Source: Bradyrhizobium sp. (GTDB lineage Bacteria > Pseudomonadota > Alphaproteobacteria > Rhizobiales > Xanthobacteraceae). From it: DNA of 39,044 nt. The notes beneath the pieces are model-generated. The model was not told where the DNA came from. It did no database searches and saw only the letters and a list, made by a program, of their open reading frames with translations. The first letter of the stretch is position 1. Each line of letters starts with the position of its first letter. The DNA is taken from assembly GCF_028868675.1 (NCBI RefSeq), contig NZ_JAGWUA010000021.1:1-39044 (forward strand). Reading direction: 5' to 3'. The translations under genes were made by a program, and so were the position numbers. This document shows positions 26,032 through 36,542 of this stretch, in pieces.

Positions 26032-26967
26032 TCATGCGCCCATCAGGGCGCTGACGTGCGCCGTGACCGATTCTTTCAGCCCCTGCAGATCATAGCCACC
26101 CTCGAGTACCGACACAATTCGTCCTCCCGCCGTCCGGTCGGCGAGGTCCATCAATTGTCGGGTCACCCAGGTGTAGTCGTCGCCGCGCAGGTTCAGCGAG
26201 GCCAGGGGATCGCGGAAATGCGCGTCGAAGCCGGCCGAGATGATGAGGAGTTCGGGTGCGAATGTCTTCAGCTGCGGCAGAATCAAATTCTCGAAGGCCG
26301 CGCGGAATTCCGCGCCGCCGTCCTCGGAGGCGAGCGGCGCGTTGACGATGGTGTCGTGGTCGCCGCGCTCGCCGCGGGCGCCGGTGCCCGGGAACAGCGG
26401 CATCTGGTGGGTCGAGCAGTACATCACGGTCGGGTCCGACCAGAAGATGTCCTGCGTGCCGTTGCCGTGATGGACGTCGAAATCGACGATGGCCGCGCGT
26501 TTGATGCCGTATTTGCGCTGGGCGTGCCGGGCGGCGATGGCGACGTTGTCGAAGAAGCAGAAGCCCATCGGCTTGCCGATCTCGGCGTGATGTCCGGGCG
26601 GACGCACCGCGACGAAGGCGTTGCGGTACTCGCCCGCCATCACCGCGTCGGTCGCGGCGACCGCGCCGCCGACCCCACGCATCACCGCTTCCCAGGTGCC
26701 CGGCGACATCGAGGTGTCGCCGTCGATATAGACGAGGTCCTGGCCGCTGCCGGGTGCGATGTGGCGCAACTCGGTGACGTAATGCTCGTTGTGGCAGAGC
26801 ATGACGAGGTCGAGATTGCCTTCCGGCGCCTCGTCGCGCGCCAGGAACTGGAAACGCTCGTGCGACAGCGCCTCGTCCACCGCGCGCAACCGGTCCGGCC
26901 GCTCCGGATGGCCGGGCGGCGTGACGTGGTCGAGGCATGCCTTGTGGGTCAGGAACAGCGTGCTCAT
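26032..26967 (-). CDS. histone deacetylase family protein (acetylpolyamine amidohydrolase-like)
   Basis: A 311-residue zinc hydrolase starting [14 protein letters not shown]. Catalytic histidines are in RPPGHHAE (GHH at 125-127). Zinc ligands lie in [10 protein letters not shown] (about 162-171) and in [12 protein letters not shown], and EGGYDL near the C terminus completes the family. In bacteria such enzymes deacetylate polyamines, acetoin-pathway proteins or other small molecules; the substrate here is unknown. The open frame continues to 27405 inside the nucleotidase gene, but similarity begins at 26967. Confidence 0.93.
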   Translation of the reverse strand: MSTLFLTHKACLDHVTPPGHPERPDRLRAVDEALSHERFQFLARDEAPEGNLDLVMLCHNEHYVTELRHIAPGSGQDLVYIDGDTSMSPGTWEAVMRGVGGAVAATDAVMAGEYRNAFVAVRPPGHHAEIGKPMGFCFFDNVAIAARHAQRKYGIKRAAIVDFDVHHGNGTQDIFWSDPTVMYCSTHQMPLFPGTGARGERGDHDTIVNAPLASEDGGAEFRAAFENLILPQLKTFAPELLIISAGFDAHFRDPLASLNLRGDDYTWVTRQLMDLADRTAGGRIVSVLEGGYDLQGLKESVTAHVSALMGA

Positions 26968-27089
26968 CAGGTCGTGCTCACAGGGTCCGGCTGTCACCGT
27001 CGCTTGGCGCATCCTGCGCCAAAACGCAATGTAAGAGTTTGGCAGAGCGGAGGGAAGGGTAGTCCTGCACCGGCCCGTGTTGATCGCGC

Positions 27090-28742
27090 TCAGTTCAACC
27101 GGACGATGCGCGAGGGGACGAGCGGGGAGATCGGGCCATTCACCCTGAAGAAGGCGAACAGCGCGTCCGCGTCGTAGACGCCATACTGCCGTAAATTGCC
27201 GAGCCTGGCGACGGTAAATCCGTCGCCGCCGCCGGCGAGATAGTCGTTGAGGGTCACCCGATAGCCGGTGTCGGGATCGATCGGCTTGCCGTGTAGCGTC
27301 ATCCGTTCGGGCAGGATGCGCTCGCCGAACGGTCTTGCCGCGTCCCAGGCGTAGCTGAATCCGTGCGAGACCTGCAGGATCCGCGGTCGCTTCAGATCCA
27401 GCCATTGCTGCTCCAGCATCTGCCTGAGCTGGCGGCCGGTGAGCGTCAGCGTGACGAGCTGGTTGCGGAACGGCTGGCTCGCGAACAGCTCGGCGAAGGT
27501 CACCCTGCCGTCCTGCCGGTGTGCGATGTCGGTGCGGATGCCGCCGGGATTGGTGACGGCAATCACCGCGCCGCCGTCTTTGCCGTTGGTGGTGGCGGCG
27601 AGCTGGGCGTCGGCGATGATGTCGCCGAGCACGCTCTCGCCGGCCGCGTTCGGGATGCGGGAGAGGGTTTGCGTCACGGCGCCGGCCGGGCGGTTGGCGA
27701 TGGGACCTGCGAGCCTGTCATAGGCTTCGATCAGCGCGGTCTGGTCCGGATCCTTCGCCAGCGAGGCATTGGCCACGATGACGTTCTCGGCCTTCGCGCC
27801 GACCACGTCGCGCGTGACGGGGTCGAGCTTGAGGTCGATCGCGGTCACCAGCGTGCCGAACTTGTCGCCGCTGGTGACGAGCCGGCCGTCGATGTTGCAG
27901 ACATAGGCGCGATGGGTGTGGCCGCTGACGACGACGTCGACCGCGCGGTCGAATTTCCTGACGATGTCGACGATCGGGCCGGAGAGGCCGGGGCATTCAT
28001 TGTAGTCGCCGGCGGGATCGCCGCCTTCGTGGATCAGCACCACGATCGCTTCGACTCCGCGCGCCCTCAATTCCGGGATCAGCGCGTTCACCGTTTCGGC
28101 CTCGTCGCGAAATTCGAGGCCGGCGATACCCGCCGGCGCGACGATCTGACCCGACTCCTTCAGGGTGAGCCCGATGAAGGCGACCGGAATACCCTCGAAC
28201 TCCCTGACCTCGTAGGGTGGCAGCACGCTTTTTCCGGTCGCGGTCACGATGGTCGAGGCCGCGAGATAGTGAAACTTGGCGCCCTCGAACGGATGCGGCC
28301 CCTGGCAGCCGTCGACCGGATGGCAGCCGCCGTTCTGCATCCTGAGCAACTCGTCCGTGCCTTCGTCGAATTCGTGATTGCCCACGGAGGCGATCGCGAG
28401 CCCCATCATCGACATCGCTTCGATCGTCGGCTCGTCGTGGAACATCGCCGACAGCAGCGGGCTCGCCCCGATCAGATCGCCGGCCGCGACGAAGATCGTG
28501 TTCCTGCGGCCCTCGCGCAGTTGCCTGACCAGCGTCGCCATGTATTCGGCGCCGCCGGCCGCGACCGTAACCTTCCTCGTCCGGTCCTCCGGATCGTCGA
28601 TCCGGATGCCGCCCGGGTCCGGCCGCAGGGTGCCGTGGAAGTCGTTGATCGCGACGAGCCGCAACTCGACCGGTGCGGCGCCTTGCGCCGCCGCAGGGAC
28701 GGCGCAGGCGAGCAGAAGCGCAAGGGCGGCGGCGAGCCTCAA
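27090..28742 (-). CDS. periplasmic metallophosphatase/5'-nucleotidase
   Basis: A 550-residue secreted enzyme. The signal peptide [20 protein letters not shown] ends near AAAQ-GA. The N-terminal metallophosphoesterase domain has [16 protein letters not shown] and [10 protein letters not shown], which hold the two metal ions. The C-terminal 5'-nucleotidase domain (about 340-540) contains NPGGIRTDI and the substrate-stacking region [11 protein letters not shown]. It probably removes phosphate from nucleotides or nucleotide sugars in the periplasm. Its ATG overlaps the stop of the upstream enoyl-CoA hydratase (ATGA at 28739-28742), so translation is likely coupled although the functions look unrelated. 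Confidence 0.9.
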   Translation of the reverse strand: MRLAAALALLLACAVPAAAQGAAPVELRLVAINDFHGTLRPDPGGIRIDDPEDRTRKVTVAAGGAEYMATLVRQLREGRRNTIFVAAGDLIGASPLLSAMFHDEPTIEAMSMMGLAIASVGNHEFDEGTDELLRMQNGGCHPVDGCQGPHPFEGAKFHYLAASTIVTATGKSVLPPYEVREFEGIPVAFIGLTLKESGQIVAPAGIAGLEFRDEAETVNALIPELRARGVEAIVVLIHEGGDPAGDYNECPGLSGPIVDIVRKFDRAVDVVVSGHTHRAYVCNIDGRLVTSGDKFGTLVTAIDLKLDPVTRDVVGAKAENVIVANASLAKDPDQTALIEAYDRLAGPIANRPAGAVTQTLSRIPNAAGESVLGDIIADAQLAATTNGKDGGAVIAVTNPGGIRTDIAHRQDGRVTFAELFASQPFRNQLVTLTLTGRQLRQMLEQQWLDLKRPRILQVSHGFSYAWDAARPFGERILPERMTLHGKPIDPDTGYRVTLNDYLAGGGDGFTVARLGNLRQYGVYDADALFAFFRVNGPISPLVPSRIVRLN

Positions 28743-29500
28743 TGCTTCTTCCGTGCAAAAAACGCCTTGAACGCCGCCACCGCCTCGGCCGAGCGCATGC
28801 GCTCGCCGAACAGATGGCTTTCCTGGTCGATCCGGCGGGTCAATTCCTCAGCCGGTAGCCGCAGCAATTTGCGCGAGATCGCGACCGCTTCGGCCGGCAG
28901 CTTGCAGATGTCGCGCGCCACCTTGCGCGCCTCGGCCTCGGTATGGCCGGGCGACACCACCATGTTGACCAAGCCGGCGGTCTGCGCCTCCTCGGCGGTG
29001 AAGCTGCGCCCCATCACGAGCATGGCGAAGGCGCGCTGGTAGCCCATCGTGCGCGGCATCAGGAGGCTGGAGGCGCCCTCCGGCACGAGACCGAGATGGA
29101 TGAAGGGCGTGGAGAAGGTCGCATGCGTCGAGGCCAGCACGTAGTCGCAATGGAACAGCATGGTGGTGCCGATGCCGATCGCGATGCCGTCCACCGCCGC
29201 TATGATCGGCTTGACGTTGTGCGCCAGCGAATACAGGAATTTGATCGCGTTGGAAGCGCGCGGCGTCTTCGATTCCGACGTGCCCTCCTTCAGGAACTCG
29301 TCGAGATCGTTGCCGGCGGTGAATACGCCGGAGCCGCCGGTGATGACGATGCAGCGGGTATCGGGATTGTTCTGCACCTTGTCGATGGCGTCGCTCATCC
29401 CGCGATACATGTCCTGGCTGATCGCGTTCTTCTTGTCCGGCCGGCGCAGCGTGATCACGCGCGTGGCGCCCTCGTCGGTGACAATGATCTGGCCGGTCAT
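28739..29500 (-). CDS. enoyl-CoA hydratase/isomerase family protein
   Basis: A 253-residue crotonase-fold protein. The CoA-binding and oxyanion-hole segments are VFTAGNDLDEFL (about 60-71) and VDGIAIGIGTTMLFHCDY. The latter lacks the usual Glu of hydratases at the first catalytic position as far as I can see. THATFSTPFIHLGLVPEGASS follows. It could be a hydratase or an isomerase acting on CoA esters in fatty-acid breakdown, in keeping with the acyl-CoA dehydrogenase gene upstream on the same strand. Overlaps the nucleotidase start by four bases. Confidence 0.88.
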   Translation of the reverse strand: MTGQIIVTDEGATRVITLRRPDKKNAISQDMYRGMSDAIDKVQNNPDTRCIVITGGSGVFTAGNDLDEFLKEGTSESKTPRASNAIKFLYSLAHNVKPIIAAVDGIAIGIGTTMLFHCDYVLASTHATFSTPFIHLGLVPEGASSLLMPRTMGYQRAFAMLVMGRSFTAEEAQTAGLVNMVVSPGHTEAEARKVARDICKLPAEAVAISRKLLRLPAEELTRRIDQESHLFGERMRSAEAVAAFKAFFARKKH

Positions 29501-29683
29501 GCTGGATGTCCCTGCAGGGCGAGCGGCATCGTTGCCGCTGGCGAGTCTCGTCTCGCTCAGCCTACATCATCCCGCGGGGGCGCCAAGCCTCCAGACAGCC
29601 TCCAGACGCCGATTTTGCCGGTGACGCAGTGACGCGCGCAAGCTTGCGGGACCGCTCTCATGCCAGCATGATGGCGCCCTCGC

Positions 29684-29757
29684 GGTAGCCCGGATGGAAC
29701 GCAGCGAAATCCGGAACCGCGACATCCCGCATTCCGCTTCGCTGCATGCGGGCTACG
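29684..29757. repeat. bipartite palindromic intergenic repeat
   Basis: GTAGCCCGGAT near the left end pairs with GGGCTAC at the right end. Inside lie GGAT...ATCC and CCCGCATTCCGCTTCGCTG-type arms with GCATGCGGG. It is a longer relative of the element at 7524-7560 and lies between the acyl-CoA dehydrogenase stop and the enoyl-CoA hydratase start. Confidence 0.7.
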
Positions 29758-29779
29758 ACCGATGGTGGGGGCCGCGACC

Positions 29780-31558
29780 TCAGCCCAGCAGCACCGCATC
29801 CGCCGCGGCGACGGAGTCGGCCGCGTCCGTCACCGTGCGCTCCAGCGACGTTGCCTGCACGGTGATGTTCTCGGCGAAGAAGCGCGCGAGCGAAACGTAG
29901 CGCGGCGCGTCCGCGTTGCCATCACCTTTGGCAGCGAGCGCCTCGGAGGCGAGCATGCAGCCGCCGAGGGTCGCGCCGAACTGCTGCAGATAGGGCGTCG
30001 CGCCCGCAAGCGCGTCGTTGGGCGCGTTGCCGAGCCGCTCCAGCAGCCACTTGCTCGAGCGCGCCAGCGAATCCAGCGCCTCGCGCAGTTTTGCGCCCGT
30101 GGTGCCGAAGGCGGGGTCGTTGGAGGTCTCGACGCGGCCGACGATGGCGGAGAGTTCCGACAGCAGCGCCCACACGGCGGCGCCGCCATTGGCCGCGAGC
30201 TTTCGCGTCACGAGGTCGATCGCCTGGATGCCGTTGGTGCCCTCGTAGATCGCGGTGATGCGCGCGTCGCGATAGTGTTGGGCCGCGCCGGTCTCCTCGA
30301 TAAAACCCATGCCGCCATGCACCTGCACGCCGAGATAGGCGACCTCGTTGCCGATGTCGGTGGAATAGGCCTTTGCAATCGGCGTCAGCAGCGCGGCGCG
30401 CGCAGCAGCATCGTCGCGTACCTTGGCGTCCTTGGCGCGCAGCGAGACGTCGAGCGCGACCGCGGTCGCGTAGCAGATGGTGCGCGCGGCCGCCGTCTGC
30501 GCCCGCATCCGCATCAGCATGCGCTTGACGTCGGGATGGACGAAGATCGCGTCCGAGCCTTCGCCGGCCTTGCCGACGGCGCGGCCCTGCCTGCGCTCCT
30601 GCGCGTAAGCGAGCGCCTGCTGATAGGCGCGATCGGCGACGCCGACGCCTTCGAGCCCGACGCCGAGGCGCGCCTGGTTCATCATGGTGAACATGCAGCG
30701 CATGCCCTGGTTCTCCTCGCCGACCAGAAAGCCGATGGCGCCGCCATGGTCGCCCATGGTCATGGTGCAGGTGGGAGAGGCGTGCATGCCGAGCTTGTGC
30801 TCGATGCCCGAGGCAAAGATGTCGTTGCGCGCGCCGAGCGAGCCGTCGGCATCGACCATGAACTTGGGCACCAGGAACAGCGAAATTCCCTTGGTGCCGG
30901 GGGGCGCGTCCGGCAGCCGCGCGAGCACCAGATGCACGATGTTGTCGGTCATGTCGTGCTCGCCGTAGGTGATGAAGATTTTCGTCCCCTTGATGCGATA
31001 GCTGCCGTCGCCCACGCGTTCGGCGCGGGCGCGCAGCGCGCCGACGTCGGAGCCGGCCTGCGGCTCGGTGAGCTGCATGGTGCCGGTCCATTCGCCGGTG
31101 ACCATCTTTTCGAGATAGATTTTCTTCAACTCGGCGCTGCCGTGGGCGTCGAGCGCCTCGATGGCGGAAGCCGTGAGCAGCGGGCAGAGCCCGAAGGCGA
31201 CGTTGGCCGCGCTCCAGATCTCGGTGCAGGCGGCGTTGATCGCGAGCGGCAGGCCCTGGCCGCCGAAATCTTCCGGCCCCGACACCGCGTTCCAGCCGCC
31301 GTCGGTCCAGCGCTTGTAGGCATCCGGCCAGCCGGGCGCGGTCGCGACCCTGCCGTCGTCGAGCGTGATGCCGTGCTCGTCGCCGACGCGGTTGAGCGGC
31401 GCCAGCACGTCGGTCGCGAACTTGCCGGCCTCCTCGAGCACGGCAGCGGCGATGTCGGCGTCGAAATCGCCGTAGTGGCCGGCCTCCATGGCGGCCTTCA
31501 GGCCCGCGCCGTGGTTGAGCGCAAGCAGCATGTCGTTGATCGGCGCGCGGTAGGTCAT
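29780..31558 (-). CDS. acyl-CoA dehydrogenase with extended C-terminal domain
   Basis: A 592-residue flavoprotein of the long acyl-CoA dehydrogenase type, which oxidises an acyl-CoA to a trans-2-enoyl-CoA with FAD. The N-terminus (MTYRAPINDMLLALNH), the FAD/substrate motif LTEPQAGSDVG, GTKIFITYGEHDMTDN and the catalytic Glu439 in AIYEGTNGIQAIDLV are clear. A further C-terminal domain of about 130 residues follows. This architecture is shared by FadE-like enzymes and by DmdC (methylmercaptopropionyl-CoA dehydrogenase); the substrate cannot be chosen from sequence. The enoyl-CoA hydratase gene downstream on the same strand fits a beta-oxidation role. Confidence 0.92.
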   Translation of the reverse strand: MTYRAPINDMLLALNHGAGLKAAMEAGHYGDFDADIAAAVLEEAGKFATDVLAPLNRVGDEHGITLDDGRVATAPGWPDAYKRWTDGGWNAVSGPEDFGGQGLPLAINAACTEIWSAANVAFGLCPLLTASAIEALDAHGSAELKKIYLEKMVTGEWTGTMQLTEPQAGSDVGALRARAERVGDGSYRIKGTKIFITYGEHDMTDNIVHLVLARLPDAPPGTKGISLFLVPKFMVDADGSLGARNDIFASGIEHKLGMHASPTCTMTMGDHGGAIGFLVGEENQGMRCMFTMMNQARLGVGLEGVGVADRAYQQALAYAQERRQGRAVGKAGEGSDAIFVHPDVKRMLMRMRAQTAAARTICYATAVALDVSLRAKDAKVRDDAAARAALLTPIAKAYSTDIGNEVAYLGVQVHGGMGFIEETGAAQHYRDARITAIYEGTNGIQAIDLVTRKLAANGGAAVWALLSELSAIVGRVETSNDPAFGTTGAKLREALDSLARSSKWLLERLGNAPNDALAGATPYLQQFGATLGGCMLASEALAAKGDGNADAPRYVSLARFFAENITVQATSLERTVTDAADSVAAADAVLLG

Positions 31559-31828
31559 GGCAGGGCTCCCGACGAATGGATTGAGCCGTCATCCCACGAA
31601 ACGGCGGAGGTCTCAACTGCTGGTGGGGCGGGCATGGAGCGCCCGGCTGGACCGGCTCGGGGGCGCGGCGCCACTCCTTAATTATATTATGGGGACGCCA
31701 CTATAGGACGGAGCGATGACCGCGCCGTCGCCAAATCGCCCCCGCGGGCGGTTGAAATGGCCCGCATCTCTCTGTAGACCGGCTGCGCCGGCGAGATTCC
31801 GCGGTAGTCCGTTGTTCCGGCGGCCTGT

Positions 31829-31903
31829 TGGGGCGTAGCCAAGCGGTAAGGCAGCGGATTTTGATTCCGCCATTCGGAGGTTCGATCCCTCCCGCCCCAG
31901 CCA
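31829..31903 (+). tRNA. tRNA-Gln (anticodon UUG)
   Basis: A 75-base cloverleaf. The acceptor stem is TGGGGCG (31829-31835) with CGCCCCA (31893-31899), then G and an encoded CCA end. The anticodon stem is GCGGA/TCCGC around TTTTGAT, with TTG at 31861-31863. The T-arm is GGAGG-TTCGATC-CCTCC. The anticodon UUG decodes CAA/CAG. It stands alone on the plus strand. Confidence 0.96.
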
Positions 31904-32427
31904 GCTGGTGGTCGATATTGCCTATCAATGCGAAATCGGCCGCCGCGGCGCCGTGAACGTCACCCACCTTGCAGGGAGTTTTGACTTGTCGAAGTCGCTT
32001 CAGTCGGTTGAAGGAAGATTCGCCGTCTTTCGTCGGTCTCGCTGATCTCTTCGCGCGCGAGCGGCGAGGGTGGCTTCGTCGGCATCGCGGCAGTCGCCAT
32101 GCGGCGCCGCCCGTCGAACTGCGGCGGTTGTCGCTGCGAGGGCAGCACGGAGTCTCGAAAGCGTTCGTTGCGCGCGACATCGCCTGGCAGCCTGGCAGAC
32201 AGGCGTCCGAGAGAGCCGGCTTTCCGAACATGGCTTTTGTGTAGCGAGCCAGAACTTTCCTTCTCGGTGCCCCGTCCAATCCGCAGTGGATTTTGATCTT
32301 GCTGGGGGTGTGTCGCAATCGCCCTGGAGCTAGGATCAGCCATCAACATCGTCGCAAGACAACCCTGTCAGACCTCGAACGCAGGGTGCGTCGATGAAAT
32401 CGATGCACCCTAGCTGCGAGGCCCGCC
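31904..32427. other. intergenic region between tRNA-Gln and the helicase gene, 524 bases
   Basis: Short frames exist on both strands but none has a convincing ribosome binding site or recognisable protein. Many overlap one another. The only clear structure is the long hairpin at its right end (32374-32420). I see no obvious repeat of the tRNA 3' end. Confidence 0.55.
32374..32420 (+). promoter_or_regulatory. long leader hairpin holding the helicase ribosome binding site
   Basis: GGGTGCGTCGAT and ATCGATGCACCC form a 12-bp stem (one G-U) with a 3-base loop GAA. CGCA/TGCG and CTCG/CGAG extend it outwards to 32374 and 32420. The GAGG at 32418-32421 that serves the GTG start at 32428 is partly inside the 3' arm. 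This could limit translation of the helicase. Confidence 0.5.
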
Positions 32428-34881
32428 GTGAAACCGAACAAAGAAGCCAAGCTTTCTCGCACTCACGCGCCCGTTGATCTATCAACGGCCGATTGGCAGC
32501 GCCGTCTGCGTCGCCAGTTTGGCCGCGAGCAATCCTTTGTGCTGGAAAATCTTGGCTCGGACCCGATCTTCTCCGAGTTTCGGGTCACCAACCCCAGCTC
32601 GAAGTCGGCTTATCGGGTGGCGGTGCGGGGCCTCGGGCCAGGAGGCAATTTCTGCTCATGTCCAGACTACGCAAGCAATGAGTTGGGGACCTGCAAACAC
32701 CTCGAGTTCACACTCGCCCAGCTCGAAAGAAAGCGAGGCGCGAAAGCAGCGTTCGCACGGGGCTACCAGCCGGCGTTTTCCGAATTGTACTTGCGCAATA
32801 CGGGCAGGCGTTCAGTGCACTTCCGTGCCGGGACCGATTGTCCGCCGGCCGTGAGGCTGGCCGCCGACCGCTTGTTTGACATGAAGCGCGATGGAATCCT
32901 CGCAGACGACCGGTTGGGCGAGCTCAAGCGCTTCATGACCTTGGTGTCGGAGAGTGGTCACGAGTTTCGTGCCTATGACGATGCCCTCGATTTCATTGCT
33001 GGAAGACAGGACGCCGATCGTCGAGCGTCGAAGCTCGAGCGATTGTTCCCGCGCGGTGCTGCCGACCCCAAGTTGCGAAAACTGCTCAAGGTAGTGCTTT
33101 ATCCCTACCAGGCCGAGGGCGCGCTGTTCGCGGTTAGGACGGGTCGAGCGCTGATCGGCGATGACATGGGATTGGGCAAGACGATACAGGCCATCGCCGC
33201 GATGGAAATACTGGCCCGCCATTTCGGCGTATCGCGGGTCCTGGTGATTTGCCCGACGTCGCTCAAATACCAATGGCAGAGCGAAATCTCTCGCTTTTCC
33301 GGGCGGCAAGGCAAGCGCGCGGCGCGCGTCATAAGTGGCGGGCGAGCGCAACGGCAGAACGACTACGGGCTGGACGATTTCTGCAAGATTACGAATTATG
33401 AGAAGCTGCAGCCCGATCTCGACCTGATTGCCGCCTGGGCGCCTGAACTGGTCATCGTCGACGAAGCTCAGCGTGTAAAGAACTGGAACACGGTTGCCGC
33501 GCGAGCCTTGAAACGCATCGACAGTCCGTATGCGATCGTCTTGACTGGCACGCCCCTGGAGAACAAGCTGGAGGAGCTGATCTCGATCGTGCAGTTCGTC
33601 GATCAGCACCGGCTGGGCCCAACCTGGAAGCTCTTGCACGAACATCAGGTCAAGGACGAGGCCGGCCGCGTCACCGGTTACAGGGGGCTGGAGAAGATCG
33701 GCCAGACCCTGGCGCCGATCATGATCCGCCGGCGAAAGTCGGAGGTGCTGCAGCAACTGCCCAGCCGGACGGACCAGAACGTGCTGGTGCCAATGACTGA
33801 GCCGCAAAAGCTCTATCACCAGGAAAATGCGGATACCGTGGCGAGGATCGTCCAACGCTGGCGCAAGACCAGGTTTCTCTCGGACAAGGATCAGCGCCGT
33901 TTGACTTGCGCTCTCCAGAACATGCGCATGTCCTGCAACAGCACCTATCTGCTGGATCGGCAGACCGACCATGGTGTCAAGGCCGACGAACTGGCCGCGC
34001 TGCTCGAGCAGTCGTTTGCGACGCCGGAGGCCAAGGCGGTGGTCTTTTCGCAATGGACGCGGACCCACGACATCGTCATCCGCCGCCTGGAGGCGCGTGG
34101 GATCGGCTATGTGAGCTTCCACGGCGGCGTGCCGTCGGAGAAGCGGCCCGAACTCATCGGCCGCTTTCGCGACGATCCCGCCTGTCGCGTGTTCCTGTCG
34201 ACCGATGCCGGCAGCACGGGTCTCAATTTGCAGCACGCTTCGACACTGGTGAACATGGACCTGCCATGGAATCCGGCAGTGCTCGAACAACGCATCGCGC
34301 GCGTCCATCGGCTCGGCCAGGCGCGGCCGGTTCAGGTCATCAATTTCGTTGCGAAAGGCTCGATCGAGGAGGGCATGCTTTCGGTGTTGGCGTTCAAGCG
34401 CTCGTTGTCGGAAGGGATCCTCGATGGCGGCAACGGCGAGATCTCACTCGGCGGGTCGCGGCTCAACCGCTTCCTGAAGGATGTCGAGAGCGTCACGGGA
34501 ACCATGGGGGCCGGCGAGGCCATCTCTCCTGCAGAGGAGGCAGGAAGGATCGACGATGCCGCCAGCGGGCCGTCGGCCGGAGCGGTCGACGCGGATCCGG
34601 TTGCCGATGCCGACGAGATGGCGGCCGCGCCGGCCGGCGAAATGGGGCAGATGCTGCACGGTGCATCTCCCGATCCGTGGCAGGCGCTGCTGCAGATGGG
34701 CGCACAGTTCATCGGCGCCCTTGCGGCCTCGAACGGCTCCGGCCCTCCCGCACATTCATGGATCGAGCGTGATCCGCACACCGGCGCGGAGAATCTCAAG
34801 CTTCCGCTGCCGTCACCGGAGATGGTGAGACAACTGGCCAATGTGCTTTCCGCAGTAGCGGAGCATTTGCGTGGCCGCTAG
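32428..34881 (+). CDS. SWIM zinc-finger SNF2-family DEAD/DEAH helicase
   Basis: An 817-residue DNA-dependent ATPase of the SNF2/RapA type, starting at GTG. A SWIM zinc finger lies near the N-terminus (Cys76, Cys78, then CKH at about 89-91, in CSCPDY...GTCKH). Helicase motifs follow: Walker A DDMGLGKT (about 245-252), DEAQ in VIVDEAQRVKNW (about 344), LTGTPLENKL, STDAGSTGLNLQ and QRIARVHRLGQ. A C-terminal tail of about 150 residues rich in Ala and Asp/Glu is unlike the core. The protein likely remodels protein-DNA complexes or acts in repair or transcription recycling. It stands alone beside tRNA-Gln with slightly less GC-rich codons than its neighbours. Confidence 0.92.
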   Translation: MKPNKEAKLSRTHAPVDLSTADWQRRLRRQFGREQSFVLENLGSDPIFSEFRVTNPSSKSAYRVAVRGLGPGGNFCSCPDYASNELGTCKHLEFTLAQLERKRGAKAAFARGYQPAFSELYLRNTGRRSVHFRAGTDCPPAVRLAADRLFDMKRDGILADDRLGELKRFMTLVSESGHEFRAYDDALDFIAGRQDADRRASKLERLFPRGAADPKLRKLLKVVLYPYQAEGALFAVRTGRALIGDDMGLGKTIQAIAAMEILARHFGVSRVLVICPTSLKYQWQSEISRFSGRQGKRAARVISGGRAQRQNDYGLDDFCKITNYEKLQPDLDLIAAWAPELVIVDEAQRVKNWNTVAARALKRIDSPYAIVLTGTPLENKLEELISIVQFVDQHRLGPTWKLLHEHQVKDEAGRVTGYRGLEKIGQTLAPIMIRRRKSEVLQQLPSRTDQNVLVPMTEPQKLYHQENADTVARIVQRWRKTRFLSDKDQRRLTCALQNMRMSCNSTYLLDRQTDHGVKADELAALLEQSFATPEAKAVVFSQWTRTHDIVIRRLEARGIGYVSFHGGVPSEKRPELIGRFRDDPACRVFLSTDAGSTGLNLQHASTLVNMDLPWNPAVLEQRIARVHRLGQARPVQVINFVAKGSIEEGMLSVLAFKRSLSEGILDGGNGEISLGGSRLNRFLKDVESVTGTMGAGEAISPAEEAGRIDDAASGPSAGAVDADPVADADEMAAAPAGEMGQMLHGASPDPWQALLQMGAQFIGALAASNGSGPPAHSWIERDPHTGAENLKLPLPSPEMVRQLANVLSAVAEHLRGR

Positions 34882-34945
34882 GTCCGATCCGCAATGGAGG
34901 GCTGCCTTTCATGAGAGCGCCGAGACTTGGTTCTCGATTCTCCCA

Positions 34946-34966
34946 GCCCGCTGCCGGCGTGCGGGC
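34946..34966 (+). terminator. weak hairpin after the helicase gene
   Basis: GCCCGC (34946-34951) and GCGGGC (34961-34966) form a 6-bp stem with a 9-base loop about 65 bases past the stop. No T-run follows. Confidence 0.3.
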
Positions 34967-35057
34967 GTAGGCTCGACGAGGGAGATGCTTCCTTAATCAC
35001 GATCAATCGATCCCCCCGGCTGCCGTGGGTATCGAGAGCCGAATTGAACAGACCGAA

Positions 35058-35072
35058 TGGCTGGCCAGTTGC
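35058..35072 (+). promoter_or_regulatory. possible sigma-54 (-24/-12) promoter of the bkd operon
   Basis: TGGCTGGCCAGTTGC keeps the invariant GG-N10-GC spacing and TTGC of sigma-54 promoters (consensus TGGCAC-N5-TTGC) but has two mismatches in the -24 part. bkd operons in Bacillus depend on sigma-54; whether this one does is inference. Confidence 0.25.
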
Positions 35073-35264
35073 GTGAGTCCTTCGGCACGTTGCATCAAGC
35101 TGGCGGCGGGATCAGTAGAAAGTTCAGGTGGGAAAAGATATGCTGGCAATATATAGTTTAGAAGTCGATGAACTTGAGATCTCCGACGCTGGGCCGCGGT
35201 CGCACTGTTGATCCAAATCAAGGCCTTGAAGCTCGAATCTGCATCGTTGCGCTTGGACGAGTGA

Positions 35265-36539
<1,275 letters not shown>

Positions 36540-36542
36540 GCC

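Noticed and set aside
26967..27405. Upstream extension of the histone-deacetylase-family frame
   Set aside because: Lies over the end of the nucleotidase gene and has no similarity to the family; similarity starts at MSTLFLTHK.
29586..29607. Tandem 11-base duplication (AGCCTCCAGAC twice)
   Set aside because: Only two copies, no coding or structural context; probably chance or a small slip event.
29762..31681. Plus-strand ORF of 639 codons opposite the acyl-CoA dehydrogenase
   Set aside because: Antisense shadow; the opposite strand encodes a complete acyl-CoA dehydrogenase with all motifs.
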